From Yamagishiella unicocca (lineage: Eukaryota; Chlorophyta; Chlorophyceae; Chlamydomonadales; Volvocaceae): a stretch of DNA of 64,000 nucleotides. Of this stretch, positions 9,931 to 23,200 are shown piece by piece (the first letter of the stretch is position 1; the number at the start of each line of letters is the position of its first letter). The DNA lies in contig BDSL01000070.1 in the NCBI GenBank assembly GCA_003116995.1, positions 434,001-498,000 of the forward strand, read 5' to 3'. The translations under genes were made by a program, and so were the position numbers. A model generated the notes under the pieces. The model saw only the letters and a list, made by a program, of their open reading frames with translations, had not been told where the DNA came from and searched no databases.

Positions 9931-11378
9931 TGGTACTCCCTGCTAGTCCCAACGCCAATCAAGACTCCAATGACCTGGCGCCGCCGCTCCACCTCCCTGG
10001 CATATGCTGTGCGAGTTTGTTGCTTTGGGAATGAAGGCATGAAGCCTCGGGCGCTTAAGACTAGTTTTCTACTGTCCTCCGTAGTTAGGTTGAAGCCTGT
10101 TCCAGCTGCAGTGCAAACGTGTGAATGCCTGGTGGACATCAACGTTGTTGGCCTGCTACCCCTCACACGAAACGCACCTCCTCGGCGAGCGTACACCACC
10201 CCCCTCGGCCGTGGATCGCAGATTCTCTTGTAACCCCCCCCCCTGAAGGGCCAGGTACGTCCCACACGTGTACAGGGCGATGGGCCGGCCTGGCACAGCG
10301 ATCGCTATGCGGATTGCGCGCTCATTACACCGCACGCACTTCACGCCATGTCACGCCGTTTCGGCGACTCCGTCGGACCCCCTCACCCACCCCACCCTTC
10401 GGAATCCCCCCCTCGCAGTCCCACGCACGCTACCATTATTGTCCCGCGCGTGCACGATCTCGCTCAGCGCCAAGACAGCCGAATAATGTGCACCGCTGCA
10501 ATTTAGGGTTTGCCCAATGTGCGGACATGTGCGCTTTTGAGCAGCCTTGCCGCCCCTTCAGCCTCAAACACACGCCCTAAAAATATACTGCAAGTCACAG
10601 CATCCCCTTATCGCGAGAATTGTCATGCGCGCGGCTCTACCACTCCCCCTGGTCGCGGATTCTCCTTTAAACCCCGCGGTCGCGGAGGGGGCGAAGGGTA
10701 TCAAGGGTATCCGTGTCGCCGCCACTCCCAACGTCTCACCCTCCGCGCGCAACCATCAAAGGCCCATACGGCGCCCCGGTCGAGCGACGAGGTGTCCTGT
10801 CGTATGTACAAGCTTGGGCCAGGTTTGAGTCTGCGGGGTCGGGTCAGGTCACCGCAGGCCGGCTGGGGGTTTTGGTCCAACCCGCGCCACCCTCCGGCCA
10901 CCAACGCCGACACCAGTCCCCTCGTGAGGCGCGGGTCAGGCCAAACCAGCCACAGTCGTACCGCACCCCCACTCCCGCCCGTCGAAGCCGTGTCATTCGC
11001 CGCCTCCTCATCAATTCCGCAGGCGCAGGACTCCCATGCACCGCAGCGCCTTCGGGGCTCGCTCAAGGCGGAGGCCCCAGTGGCAGCTGCGTGTTGACGA
11101 GACGAGACGAGACCCTGCTGTACCATACCTGCTGGGCCGAGAGCCGCGCTCGCTCCTGCGCCAGATGGACCCATTATTAGGCACCCCCATCACCCCCATC
11201 ATCCCCCCACCCCAGGCCGCAGGTGCCACCCCGGCCGCGTCCCAATCATATTGGGAGACTGGGTCGCCCGATGGGGGGGGGGCGGCGGGCCCTTTGCAAA
11301 TGGACGCAGAGCTTGCAGCCCCGAATCACCCTCCTGGTCCTGGACGCCGGCTGCCTGCCTGCCCGCCCCTCCCGCCGC
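9931..11378. other. Gene-poor stretch, includes IFT121 3' flank
   Basis: I see no recognisable gene here. The open frames are GC-driven shadows. The part nearest 11378 should hold the IFT121 3' UTR. A TGTAA polyadenylation motif, as used in these algae, occurs on the minus strand at about 10325, too far away to assign with confidence. Confidence 0.4.
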
Positions 11379-11579
11379 CTAGTACCCGGCGTACAGGTGC
11401 GACATCTGCGCCTTGGACATGCTTCTCCCGACGGGGGCGCCCGACGGCACCGGCAGCGCGGTGTGGCACAGCGGGCAGATGGCGGCGCCACGCAGCTCGT
11501 GCGTGATGGAGAGGTGCTTGCAGGTCTTGCAGCGGACTGCGTTGCCGTCGCGGACGATCTTGCCGCTGGCCACACACAC
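11379..11579 (-). other. IFT121: IFT121 C-terminal zinc-binding exon
   Basis: The last exon encodes 66 residues. CKTCKH (Cys at about 1177 and 1180) and CPLCH (about 1195-1199) form a treble-clef or RING-like zinc site known at the end of WDR35. The reading frame ends HLYAGY and a TAG stop. Confidence 0.9.
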
Positions 11580-14500
11580 CTGTGGCGCCGCGGGGGTGGG
11601 GGGGAGGTGGAGGGGCGGAGGTGGCAGTAAGGCCGGTTACAGGACATAGGTATAATAGCTATGGGGGGAGAGGGAGTTCGGGGGAGGGGGAGTTCGCAGG
11701 TCAGACGCGCGCACGCGGTCCGCGTCGCGAGGCGTCGTATGCGGGAGGCGAGGATGGGCTGGGGATGGGTTGCGGAATGGCGCTAGGACGTTGTACAACA
11801 CAAGTGTAAGGCTCCATTGCAGGGCGGGCACACATATCAACCTCCCCGCCAGGGACCGAGAGCGACATGGGAACCAGCACGCGAGCATTGCAGGCTGTTG
11901 GGTGAGGCATATGGGACCTACTGGGGCACGATTGGGCTTGCTTCATTATGGCTCGTCTCGCCCCGGTCCTCCGCTACCGCTCCCCCCCCCGGTCCTCCGC
12001 TACCCCGCCCCAGTGTGCTGCTCTCCCCTGCCTCAAGCGCCCTCCCCAGCTCCAGGCCCGGGTCCTTCCGCACGGCCACACACGCTACGCGGCGGCCCCC
12101 ACCTGCTCCCTGCCGCCCTCGAGGTCCTCCACCTGCCCCCCACCTGCTCCCTGCCACCCCCCAGGTCCTCCACCTGCCCCCCACCTGCTCCCTGCCGCCC
12201 CCAAGGTCCTCCAGCAGCGCGTCCAGGGTGCTGCCCGACACCATGGCGGGCTGCTTCTTCTCGCGCGTCTCCCGCAGCGCCCGTGGGTCGGCGGGCGGGT
12301 GCTTAAGGAAGATGGACATGGCCAGGTCGGCGAAGGACTCGCGGCGGTCGTTGGGGATGGAGGGCATGGACTCCAGCTTGATGAAGGCCTGCGGGAGGAG
12401 GCGGGGTTACAATAATAGACCCGGTAACGCGACTGGGGAAATGTAGCGTGTGCATAGCCTTCGGACACCGGGACGCGTGCGCATGCGACACACGCGGACG
12501 CGACGACGGTGGGTGCAGTGAAGAAGAAGAAAAAGTGGACTATATTATGGAGTGCAAAGCCGAGAACTGGGAGGAAGGGGGGGGAGTGGAGGAAGGGTGG
12601 CGGGGGAAGTTAAGTTGAGGAGGGCGTCTTTGACGGCGTTGATGCTAAGGGCGACAGAACGGCGGACCCATCCATGAGCCAGGGGTTTGGCTCTGAGGAC
12701 TTGGGTAGAAGACGTGGGTGGAGGGATTCGCGGGGAGCTCCCGACAGGTGCAACGACGGAACACAGGACCCTCGTCTGGATACAAGACAGAGGGCCCTCC
12801 CTGGATACAAGACAGAGGACCCTGCTTGGGCCACCCCGCGTCCCCCGCCCCCACACCTTGGAGCACTGGCCGAAGAACTGGTTGTAGAAGGCGGCGAGCG
12901 CCAGGAAGGAGTAGATCTCCACGGGGTCCAGCATGTCCTCGTACTCGCGCAGGTGCAGCGCCGTACGCATGGCCAGGTCGACGTTGCCGCCGTACAGCTG
13001 GCGGTGAGCCAGCAGCCAGAAGTGGTAGGCCTCGGCGCCGCGCCAGGCGGAGTCCACGCCGGCCTCGCCCGACACCACCGACTCGAGCGTCATAAGGCCC
13101 GCCAGGGTCTGCGCACGCGGGGTGCAAGAGGGTGCGGGTGCGTGTGTGTGGGAGGAGGCGGAGTGCGGGATATACGTTGCGCACCAACGGTGGTTGGTGG
13201 TTCGGTAGGGGTTATTTTCGTGTGGGGCTGCCGGTTACGTGGGCGGCGTGTTGGGCGGTACGTGCGCGGTGGGGAGTGTGCGGGCGGGTTATAATCGCGG
13301 GCGAGGGATTCGGACCCTTGGATGGCGTCGGATAGGGGGGAAGTGGTGTCGTAAAGAGCGGACAGGGGCCATTTGTGCGTTCCTGCAAAGCTCCGTGTTT
13401 GGCTGTGTGCCGTGTGCCGCGGTGCATCCTTTCCAAACCTCAGGTGAAGGGGGTTTTACATATAAGAGCCGGTAACTCGACATGGGGAGTGTAGCCGGTG
13501 CATGGCCTTCGGCCTTTGCAGCTGAAGGGGGTTTCGAGGAAGACCCGTGGATGCGAGAAAAAACCGTTTAGGACAGACGTTTTGAGATGCATGCTGGAGA
13601 ACTGGGTTGAAGGGGGTGGTGGGCCTCGCCAGCCCCGTTCGGGAGCACTATTGCGCAGCCGCCGCACCTGCGCCGCGGTCGCCGCCATGGTGGCGGTGCC
13701 GCTGGTGGCCGGGCCGCCGCCGCCTCCCAGCAGCGTCGCCGCCGCCTTGTCCGGCCCCGCCACCTCCAGCGTGCGCTTCTTGAACTTTTCGATCTCCAGG
13801 GCCGCCAGCACGTACAGCTTCTTGACGCGCATGGGGTGCACCTTCTGTGCGGCGCACTTCTTGGCCAGGTCCTACGGGCAGGGAAGGCAGGGGGCAAGCA
13901 GGTGGGAGAGGAGAGAGGGGAGGAGGGATTCGCGACCAAACGCAGGGTTTTAAGGTTTTTGAGGAAGACCCGTGGATAGGGGTTTCGAGGTCGAGGGGTG
14001 GGAGGGGTTTACACACGGAGAGCAATGGATACGCGGAGAGGGGACGAAGGAGACGAGCCATACGACCCATCAGTGCGACCCAGCCATAGCACCCAGCCCC
14101 GCCCAGCCTGGCCCCCCACCTGCAACAGGCGGGCCGCCTCCATGGAGTGGTTGGCCTTGCGGTACAGCTCGATGGCATCCATCACCTACAAGGGGTGAGA
14201 GGGGCAAGAGGGGTGCGAGGGAGGAGGAGGAGGGAGGAGGAGGGGGGAAGGAGGGAGGAAGGAGGGGGTGGGTGAGGGTTTTGCCGGTGAGACAATGGTT
14301 GCCTCTCAAAGGCCAGCTGCGATCGCGGCCCCGCCGCGCCCACCCACCTTCTCCTTCTCGAGCAGGTGGTTCGCGTACTTGGCCAGCAGCTGCTCGATCT
14401 GGGGGAAGTTGTGTGCCTGGGGGTAGGGGGTGCGGGGCATGAGGGAGCACCAGGGTAGGCGTAGGAACGCGCTTCGGTCAGAGGGGTGGGAGCGCGGGGG

Positions 14501-17500
14501 GGGAGGCAACGGACTTGCGGGGTGGAAGGTGGAGGGGAAACTGGCGGGGCGGAAGGTTGTGTGGAGAGAGGGGCCCGCAGAGGAGCAGGCACGGGAGCTC
14601 GCTTGGCCATTCCCTTTCAGCACCGATGGACGCTAGTATCGACGATGGCGGCATCGCAGTTACCGGTACTACCAGCAATTTGCTTTCCACCACCCCACCC
14701 CAGTGCCTAAAACCCTAGAACCTTGTTCTTCTTCCCCCCTCCCCTTCCCTGTGTCACACCCCCCCGCTAGTAGTGACGATGGCGGCCCACCTGCGCCAGC
14801 TGCACGCCCTGGTCCCACTGGTTGAGCAGCACGCAGCAGTCGATGGCGCGCTTGGTGTCCCCCGCCTTGAGGAAGGCGGTGACGCCCTCGTTGCACAGAC
14901 CCACGCTCTGGAACTTCTCGCCGATGTTGGCAAGCAGCGGGGAGCCGTCCGGCAGCGCGTCCATCAGGCGCCCAAGGGCCACGAAGTCCTGCAGCAGGGT
15001 GGGGGGGTGGGGGTTACACGTAAAGAACCGGTAACTCGGCTGGGGTAATGTAGTTGGTGCATAGCCTTCATACTTCGGAACGCGCGCGCATGCTACTGGA
15101 CGGCCACACAGACGGACGCGACGACGGTGGGGTTGGGGGGTTGCCAGGCAGACCCGTGGATGCGAGGAAAACCCGTGGGGTTGGGGTGGGGTTGGGGTTG
15201 GGGGTTGAGAGAAGACACGGTTACTCGCGACTTAGGAGAGGGAGGATAGAAACCGGCAGCTGGCGAATAGTTTCTGGGACATGCGTTGGGAGAGGGACGG
15301 GGGGGGGGGGCGAGAAGGCCCGATTACACGGCGGGGACAGGCGTATTGCGACATGGAGAAAAGAGGAGACGAAAGGGTAGTTGGAGGACGGGTGGAATGC
15401 GCAGCGCGGGAGCAGTGGGAGGAGGAAGGGGCGGTGAGGAACGCATCCCATGCCGGGGTAGGTTCAGGCTACAGATATGTGTGTGGCCGCCGCAGAGGGG
15501 TGGGGTCGGGGTCGCGCGGTGGATTGGTCGCGTTGATGGAGTGTGTGTGGGGGGGGGTCGGCTGCACGTGGAGGGGGGAGGTACGATGTCAGCTAGGCCA
15601 ATCCTAGCTGAAGCCGCATCACCCACCCTCCCCATACGTTTTCCTTTCTCCGCTCACGAGTTTCCTCGCTGCCCTGCCCCGGCCCGGCCCCCCCCTAGCG
15701 CCCCTGTCGCGTCAACAGTTTCTATGCCACCCCCCGCCGCGCCCGCCCCCCTCCTCGTCCTCTCCCCCGTCCGCACCTCCAACGCGTAGAAGCACTCGAC
15801 CAGCATCTCGCTGTTCTTGGCCTGCGCATAGTACTGCGCCGCCTTGCCCCACTTGTGGCGGTCGCTGTAGTACTGTCCGATCTTGTTGTGCGCGTTGAGC
15901 AGCTGCGCGTCGTCGCCGCTGGACTCCCGGATGAGCCGCTCGACCTTGAACCAGTCGCCCAGCCGCATGCGCATGTCGATGGCCAGGTCGGGCCGGTCCA
16001 TGCGCATGTAGAGCTGCTCAGCCTCGTCGAAGCGCTTGAAGTACACGGCGACCTGCGGCGTGTGGGTGGGTGGTAAGGAAAACCCGTGTACGAAGGGAAA
16101 ACCGTAGGTGGGTGGGTGGGTGGGTGGCGGTGTGCGGGATGGGGGCGGGTGTACGACGATAGCATGGAAACGCGTGTTGGGGTGTGTGTGTGTGTGTGTG
16201 GATGGGGAGGTGAGGGAGGTGAGGGGTGGAGGTGGGGTGAGGTGGGGTGGAAGGCTCAGACCGAATGGCGGTAAACACCAAGCGGCATACAGGCACGCGA
16301 TCTCGCACCAAGCGCCTCCAACCTTCATTCTCCCCCCGAATCAGCCCCCTGTAAACCCCCCGATCAGCCTCCTGTAACCCGCCGACCAGCCCCCGCTGCG
16401 TGTTGCCCGGTTGTTCCACTCCACCGCTCAACACGCGCTCCCCTCCTGTACTGCCAGCCCCTCCTGCACTGCCAGCCCCTCCTGCTCCCCTCCTGCACTG
16501 CCAGCCCCTCCTGCTCCCCTCCTGCACTGCCCACCTCGGCCCGCTGCTTGGCCTTGTCGTCCAGCTTGCCCAGGTGCTTGACGAACTGGATGCCCTGGTA
16601 GTCGGCGCAGCGCACAAAGGCCTTATCCGCGGTGGCGAAGTCCAGCGCCTCCAGCGCGTGCTCCGCCAGGTTGCGCCACAGCCGCGGGTGGCTGTTGGAG
16701 TCCACGAAGGCGTACGCGTCGTCCACGCTGGCGCTCTTGAGCAGCTCGCGGGTGTCCCTGGAGCGGTGTGCCGTACGGTACGACAGGGTGGGGAAAAGGG
16801 AGGCGCAACAGGCGTCAACAGGGAACGGAAGCAGGGGGGAGGTGAAGGCCCGACCCCAGCCTGTCCCAAGGTAAAGGCCCGAACCCAGCCTGTCCCGAGG
16901 TGAAACCCGCCCTCAGCCTGTCCAAAGGTGAAGGCCCGCCCTCAGCCTGTCCCGAGGTGAAGGCCCGACCTCAGCCTGTTTCTAGGTTGTTTGACGCGAA
17001 AGCCAGATGGCCCACAGTCTGGCCGCTTCGACTGCCGTGCGGATCCCCTCTCACTTCGTCAAGCCTACTTACTTTTTCGATCAACCCTGCCCTGCCCGCT
17101 GCCGACACCCTCCCCCCCCTTTCGATCAACCCTGCCCTGCCCGCTGCCGACACCCTCCCCCCCTTTCACCTATGTCGCATAACCGGTTCTTCTCGCCACC
17201 CCCCAACCACCCACGCGCCGTAGCTCCATATCCCCCCCTACTCCGCCTTAGGGTTCCCCCCTACCCCGTCTGAAGGTTTTCAGCCCCTAGGGTTTTACCC
17301 CCCAACTCCCCTCTTTCCCTCGCCGGCGCACCTCAGGCTGCGTGTCTCATACATGACCATGAACTCCAGGTCCGGCTGGTCCGGCTGCTGCATGATGTCG
17401 TCCAGGAAGGCCGCCGTGATCTCCAGGTCGTGGAAGGAACAGAGGTAGGCGGAGGAGGTGACGGGCTCCTCCGGGTCCAGACCGCGGAAGATGTACATGC

Positions 17501-20239
17501 GGGTCTTCTCCATCATGGCGAACAGCTCGGGGTTGTCATCGGCCCACCGCATGTCCCAGGCGTCCTACGGGGGAGGCGAGGTAAGGGGGTTGCGAGGAAA
17601 TCCCGCGGGAAGGGGGTTTAGGAAGACCCGTGGATGCCCGAAAAAACCGTTTGGACCAGGCGTTTTGAGATGCATGCTGGAGAACTGGGACCCGGAAGGG
17701 AAGGGGGAGGGAAGAGGGCCAGAGAAGGTGTACAGCAAGCCTGCAACAACGTTCGGCCCCATGACCCCGTCCGCCCAAACCAGGCCTTACCTTCCTCTTC
17801 TACCTCGTGTCGCTGTGCGCGTTTGTTCACCGCCCGGTAGCAGCCCCAGCCCCAGCCGACCCTGCCAGCCCCTGCCAGCCGACGACCCTGCCAGCCGACC
17901 CTGCCTGCCGACCCTCCGCACCTTGCGCTCAAAGGACAGATGCTCGCCCATGGTGTTGGCGCCCCCGCCGGTGGCCTTGGCGGTGAGGTCGAAGAAGGTG
18001 AGCACGCCGTTGATGTCGATGATCGACATCTTGGTCAGGTTGCAGTTGAGCGAAAGCATCTGTACGGCATGTACGGCGGTACGGCAGGATCAGCGAAAGG
18101 CACTGCACCAGCGGCGGCGGGCCAACTGACGCGGGTCAACCCGCGCATCATCCACCACAGGCGCCACGAACGCGTCATGTCGCCCTCACGTGCTCCCCTT
18201 CGCCCCCTCATCATGTGTTTTGCTCCCGCGGCCTCCCCATGCACTCTGTCCGTCCCCCCACCCCGCATCCCATTCTGGCGCATCTGTCCGTCCCCCCCAC
18301 CCCGCATCCCACTCTGGCGTACGGCAACCGGCTCGCTCGCTGCCGCAGCTACCGCCGTTGGGCCCCTGCCCGCCCGTGCCCCACCGCCCCTCCGGGCACC
18401 AGCCTCTCCACTCCCCCGCCCCTCAGCCCTTCTTTCTTGCTTCCGACCAGGGGTTCCTCTCTGGGCTCGCACCTGCGGCCTGCAGCGCAGCACGTGCTGC
18501 GCGTCCATCGTGAGGTGGGGCAGCGAGTAGCGGTTGACGACGCCCGAGGCGCGGCCAATCATGAGCACCGAGTCGCACGCGGTGACGCAGGCGATGGGGT
18601 CGGTGGTCTGGGTGGTCATGTTGCGGAAGGACTCGGGGGAGCGGTCGGACTGCGAGCGAGCGGGGGGGTGGGGTGGGGGGTGAGGGGATGGGGTGGGGGT
18701 TGAGGGGTTGAGGGGGTGTGAGGTAGGTGGGGGTTGAGGGGTTGAGGGGGGTGTGAGGTAGGTGGGGTGGGGTTTGAGGTGGTGGGGGAGGGGTGGGGTT
18801 TGAGGGGTGGGAGGTTGGGGGCGGGGGGGGTTGAGGGGTGAGGGTGTGTGTGTAAGATGGGTTGTGTGAGGTTGTGAAGCTGCGACGTGGGTTGGAGGTG
18901 CGGTCGTCCCCTGGCTCACGCGGACCTCCTGCCGCATCTCGGGTGTGCGCTCGTCGGTCCTTCCGCTGCACCGCCGCCGCACTGCTCTGCACCGCGTCCG
19001 CACTTCGACTGGAATGCGACAACCCCGTAACACGCCAATGCGCCTAAACGCCTCAGCCACAATGCGCCCTGCGGCTCAATGCGCCCTGGGGCTGAATGCG
19101 CCCTGTGGCTCAATGCCTCAGCCTCCCCCGGCTCGCTGCATTCCCCTCGCCAGCGCACGCACCAGCGCCGGGTTGGCGTCGTCCACCGAGAACATCTTCT
19201 CGCGCACGTCCTTGCGCTTCACCGCGTTGATGTCCGTGGACAGCACCTGCAGCCGCGGAGGACGGGGGGTGGCAAACCATACTCGTTTGCGCGAGGTGCG
19301 CAGTAGTATACCGGTAGTTGGCGCATGGCTGGCGGAGGACGAGGGGGGGGGGGGTTGGCGCGGAAGAGGAGGAGGGTGAGGGGGAGGAAGGGGGCTGGAG
19401 AGGCGCAAGCTGCCGGCCCCGGAGCCGGCGCGACACGGCACAGCAGCCACCCACTACGCTACAACCGACTCCGCATGACGTCAGCACCGTACTATGCTTA
19501 TTTAGGTTTGAAGGCCATATGTCAAGAAGGACAGTGTCATTATAGATTGACGCTGTCCTTCCTGACACATAATATAGGGGGTGGGAGGTCGATAGAGTCG
19601 GTGCAAGTGGCCCGCTCGCCCGCCCACGCGGTTTCCCGCTTGGAGGAGGAACACGCACCTTGGAGAAGGAGGTGCGGAACTGCCAGACGTAGACCACCTC
19701 GTCGTTGGCGGCGATGACGTGGTAGTTGGTGATGGCCAGGTACTTGGGCTCCACCTGCACCGCACCGCGCAGGGGAGGAGCCGCACGGGGAGTGCTTATC
19801 AGGGAGTGCAGCTGGGCAGGCCGGCAACGCGCGGTTCCGGAGCGCGGCCAACACGCGGTTCCGGAGCGCGGCCAGCGCGGGGAGTGCGGGAGGTGGCAGC
19901 GGGGGCGCACCGCGGAGACACCTCCCTGACGCCGTGACTGACTGATGGTTTGCCGCGTGGCGCAACCGCCTCTCCCCTCAGCTCCCCTCCTCCCCTTCCC
20001 AGGGCCGTCCATCATCCCCTCAGACCAGCGCTGGGCCCGCCCCCTGCCTGCCATCCAAGTGCTCCAGCATGCGCAAACGCGACCAAGTGTCCGAAGCCTA
20101 TGCGCCAACCACGCTTCCCGCGTAAAGTAACCGGTTTTTTTTAAATCCCCCACCTCGACCGTGTCCTATGTCGTGTTTCCAGGCCTTCTCGCCCCCCACC
20201 CCTTGACTATTTCCTATGTCGTGTAATCGGGTCTTCTCG

Positions 20240-20275
<36 letters not shown>

Positions 20276-23200
20276 CACAGCATCCCACAGCATCCCTTTC
20301 TCTCCTCCTCCCCCTCTGTGCCACAGCGTGCCTGCTTGCGTGCATCCCTGTACGGCTCGCTGCATTGCCTGCTTGCGCCCTTATGCCACATCTCCGCGTT
20401 TTCTTCATCACTTCTTTTCCTTACAACGCATTAATAACTACTCTACCATAGACGCGGCGCGCTCACGTGTGTCCCTGCCTTTCCATTCGCCCCGCATGTC
20501 TCTCTCGCCCTTCAACCTAACGCTAACGTTCTGCTGCTTCGCCTGGTCCTTCTTCCTCTCCTTTCCCAGGTCAGTTTCCTCGCATTTGGCATGGGCTGGG
20601 ATTCCTGTGCCGGGCACTCTGTCTGTTACTGGCATTGCACGCGAAGTTGTCACCTATACCTCTGCCTTGCGCACTAGGATAGGTAAATAGGTACATAGGC
20701 TAGGTAGTTGTAGGTGCTTCGCGCCACGCCTACGCCGCAGCAGCGCGGCGTCGGTTGTTGGGGCGCAACCGTCTTTCTGGCTATCGGAGCGCTGCGCGGC
20801 CGCCGACTACATAATTGGACTTCTGGCTTCTCGTGGACCCAGTCTGGGCTTCTTTCGGTAACTATTGGCGCCCCGCACTGACTCCGGATTCCTTGGTCTC
20901 CTCGCGCTACGTCTACTTCGCGGCTCAGCTCAGCATTTATAAAACACACAACTATGCACTTGGGCTTCCCTGGGGCAGCTCCTGGGCGCGGTCTGAGTTA
21001 GTTCAGCCCGCTCAGCGGACAGCTATCAGCCATTTCAGCCATCAGCCTCACACCTAGCGTCTCCCAAGCCGCTCGTCCCCAAGTTCAGCTCAGCGCAGTC
21101 ATCCTTTTGTTTCGTGGACACTCAGGTTTGGCTCGCGGTGGGCTTAGCGTAGGCGCGTGCTAGGTGCACTCGCATGGCCCACAGGTTACTTCAGGAGCAC
21201 GCCGGATTCGCCGAGCGGGCCGCGGATACCTACTACTACGTCTCCGACTACTACTACGCCTACTACTACCCCTACTACTACGCCTTTGACTACCATCCCA
21301 AGGCCCCTCAACTCCGTGCCAGTGCACCCCACCCACTCCACCCACCCCCACCAGCGCTCCCACACCGCACGAGCACGCACCACCCCCCGGTCCCCCGGAT
21401 TTTCCCCCGGTGGGCTCTATGCGCAGACCCGCTTGGGACACCCGGCGTGGTGGGGTGCTCTATGTGAGCCCGCCCGCCGGCCCCATCGCATCACAGCATC
21501 CCACAGCATCCCTTTCTCTCCTCCTCCCCCTCTGTGCCACAGCGTGCCTGCTTGCGTGCATCCCTGTACGGCTCGCTGCATTGCCTGCTTGCGCCCTTAT
21601 GCCACATCTCCGCGTTTTCTTCATCACTTCTTTTCCTTACAACGCATTAATAACTACTCTACCATAGACGCGGCGCGCTCACGTGTGTCCCTGCCTTTCC
21701 ATTCGCCCCGCATGTCTCTCTCGCCCTTCAACCTAACGCTAACGTTCTGCTGCTTCGCCTGGTCCTTCTTCCTCTCCTTTCCCAGGTCAGTTTCCTCGCA
21801 TTTGGCATGGGCTGGGATTCCTGTGCCGGGCACTCTGTCTGTTACTGGCATTGCACGCGAAGTTGTCACCTATACCTCTGCCTTGCGCACTAGGATAGGT
21901 AAATAGGTACATAGGCTAGGTAGTTGTAGGTGCTTCGCGCCACGCCTACGCCGCAGCAGCGCGGCGTCGGTTGTTGGGGCGCAACCGTCTTTCTGGCTAT
22001 CGGAGCGCTGCGCGGCCGCCGACTACATAATTGGACTTCTGGCTTCTCGTGGACCCAGTCTGGGCTTCTTTCGGTAACTATTGGCGCCCCGCACTGACTC
22101 CGGATTCCTTGGTCTCCTCGCGCTACGTCTACTTCGCGGCTCAGCTCAGCATTTATAAAACACACACACACACACACACCCCTCACCTCTATGTACTTGG
22201 AGTCCACCGGAGAGCCGATGGCGTTACACAGGATGAGGATGTGCTCGCCCTGGTTCTCACCCTGCAGGTGCGGGGGGCCGGAGGGGGGCATGGACCGGGT
22301 CAGACAGGGGTCCACCAAGCGTAGCTCAGCGTTCCGCAATCGACAGGCAACCCCGACACAGCACCCGCAGGACCTACGCCCCCCCCCCCAAACGCCAGAC
22401 CGCCATTCACGCGGCACTAAGCGTAACACCGGGCGCGCCGGCCCTAAAACCCTACTGGCCAACCTCCCCAAACGCCAAACCGCCATTCACGCGGCACTAG
22501 CATTTAACGGCCCCGCCTGACCCCGACGGGACCCCGGCACCCGACCCGCACACCAACGGTCCTCGCTCTGCGGCGGCCCAGCCTAACTGCCTTTGGACCC
22601 CCTCCCTGGTGCCGGCACCCCGCCTACCTTGGTGGCCAAGACGCAGAAGTCGCCGAAGGCCTGAATGGCCACCAGCTTGCGCACGTACTTGGGGTACTTG
22701 TCGTTGTTCTTGGTGTCCCAGAACATGACGCAGTGCTCCGAGCGGTCGGGCCGGTTGAAGGCGTACACCAGCGTGTTGCAAAAGTAGCCCCACTTGTAGT
22801 CGGGCCGCACCTGCGGAGCGTGCGGTGGAGCGATGCCAGCAGCATCAGCAAGGCATTGGTAAGGCATCAGCGATGGGAGGAAGGCATCAGGAAGGTATTA
22901 GGAGGGCATCAAGGTGTCCGAAAGGAATTAGGGAAGTATCAGGCTGAAACGAAGAACGAAGAACGAAAGGGAGGCATTAGGAAGGCATCCGAAAGGTATT
23001 CAGGGAGTCATTAGGAAGGCATCCGAAAGGTATTCGGAAGGTATCAGGATTGACACCAGAAGGGCAGCAGAAACACGTCGGATCGCAATTAAAAAGGCGT
23101 CAGGATGGCGTCAAGCAGGGTGGGAAAGGGGGTCGGTTGAAGGACAGAATCACACGCAGGCAACCAGGCGGCGCGGCAGCACACTGGGCATCGGCGCTGG

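Larger units (their letters stand above)
12185..17564 (-). other. IFT121: IFT121 TPR/alpha-solenoid half (exons 16-24)
   Basis: Residues 586 to about 1160 are mostly helical repeats. Examples are [59 protein letters not shown] and [16 protein letters not shown]. This half mediates IFT-A subunit contacts in the known family. Exon 22 contains an Ala/Gly/Thr-rich insert (about 25 residues after PDKAAATLL), probably an algal low-complexity loop. Confidence 0.85.

Noticed and set aside
18035..19060. 341-codon minus frame
   Set aside because: It contains the real IFT121 exon 14 but otherwise reads through flanking introns made of G-rich repeats.
21174..21467. Tyr-rich 97-codon frame between the 678-bp repeats
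   Set aside because: The YYY runs come from a (TAC)n stretch. No similarity to gag or other element proteins is recognisable.
20273..22166. Confident call of an LTR retrotransposon
   Set aside because: Repeat ends are not TG/CA, and no primer-binding site or polypurine tract was found at the inner edges. Kept only as an alternative.
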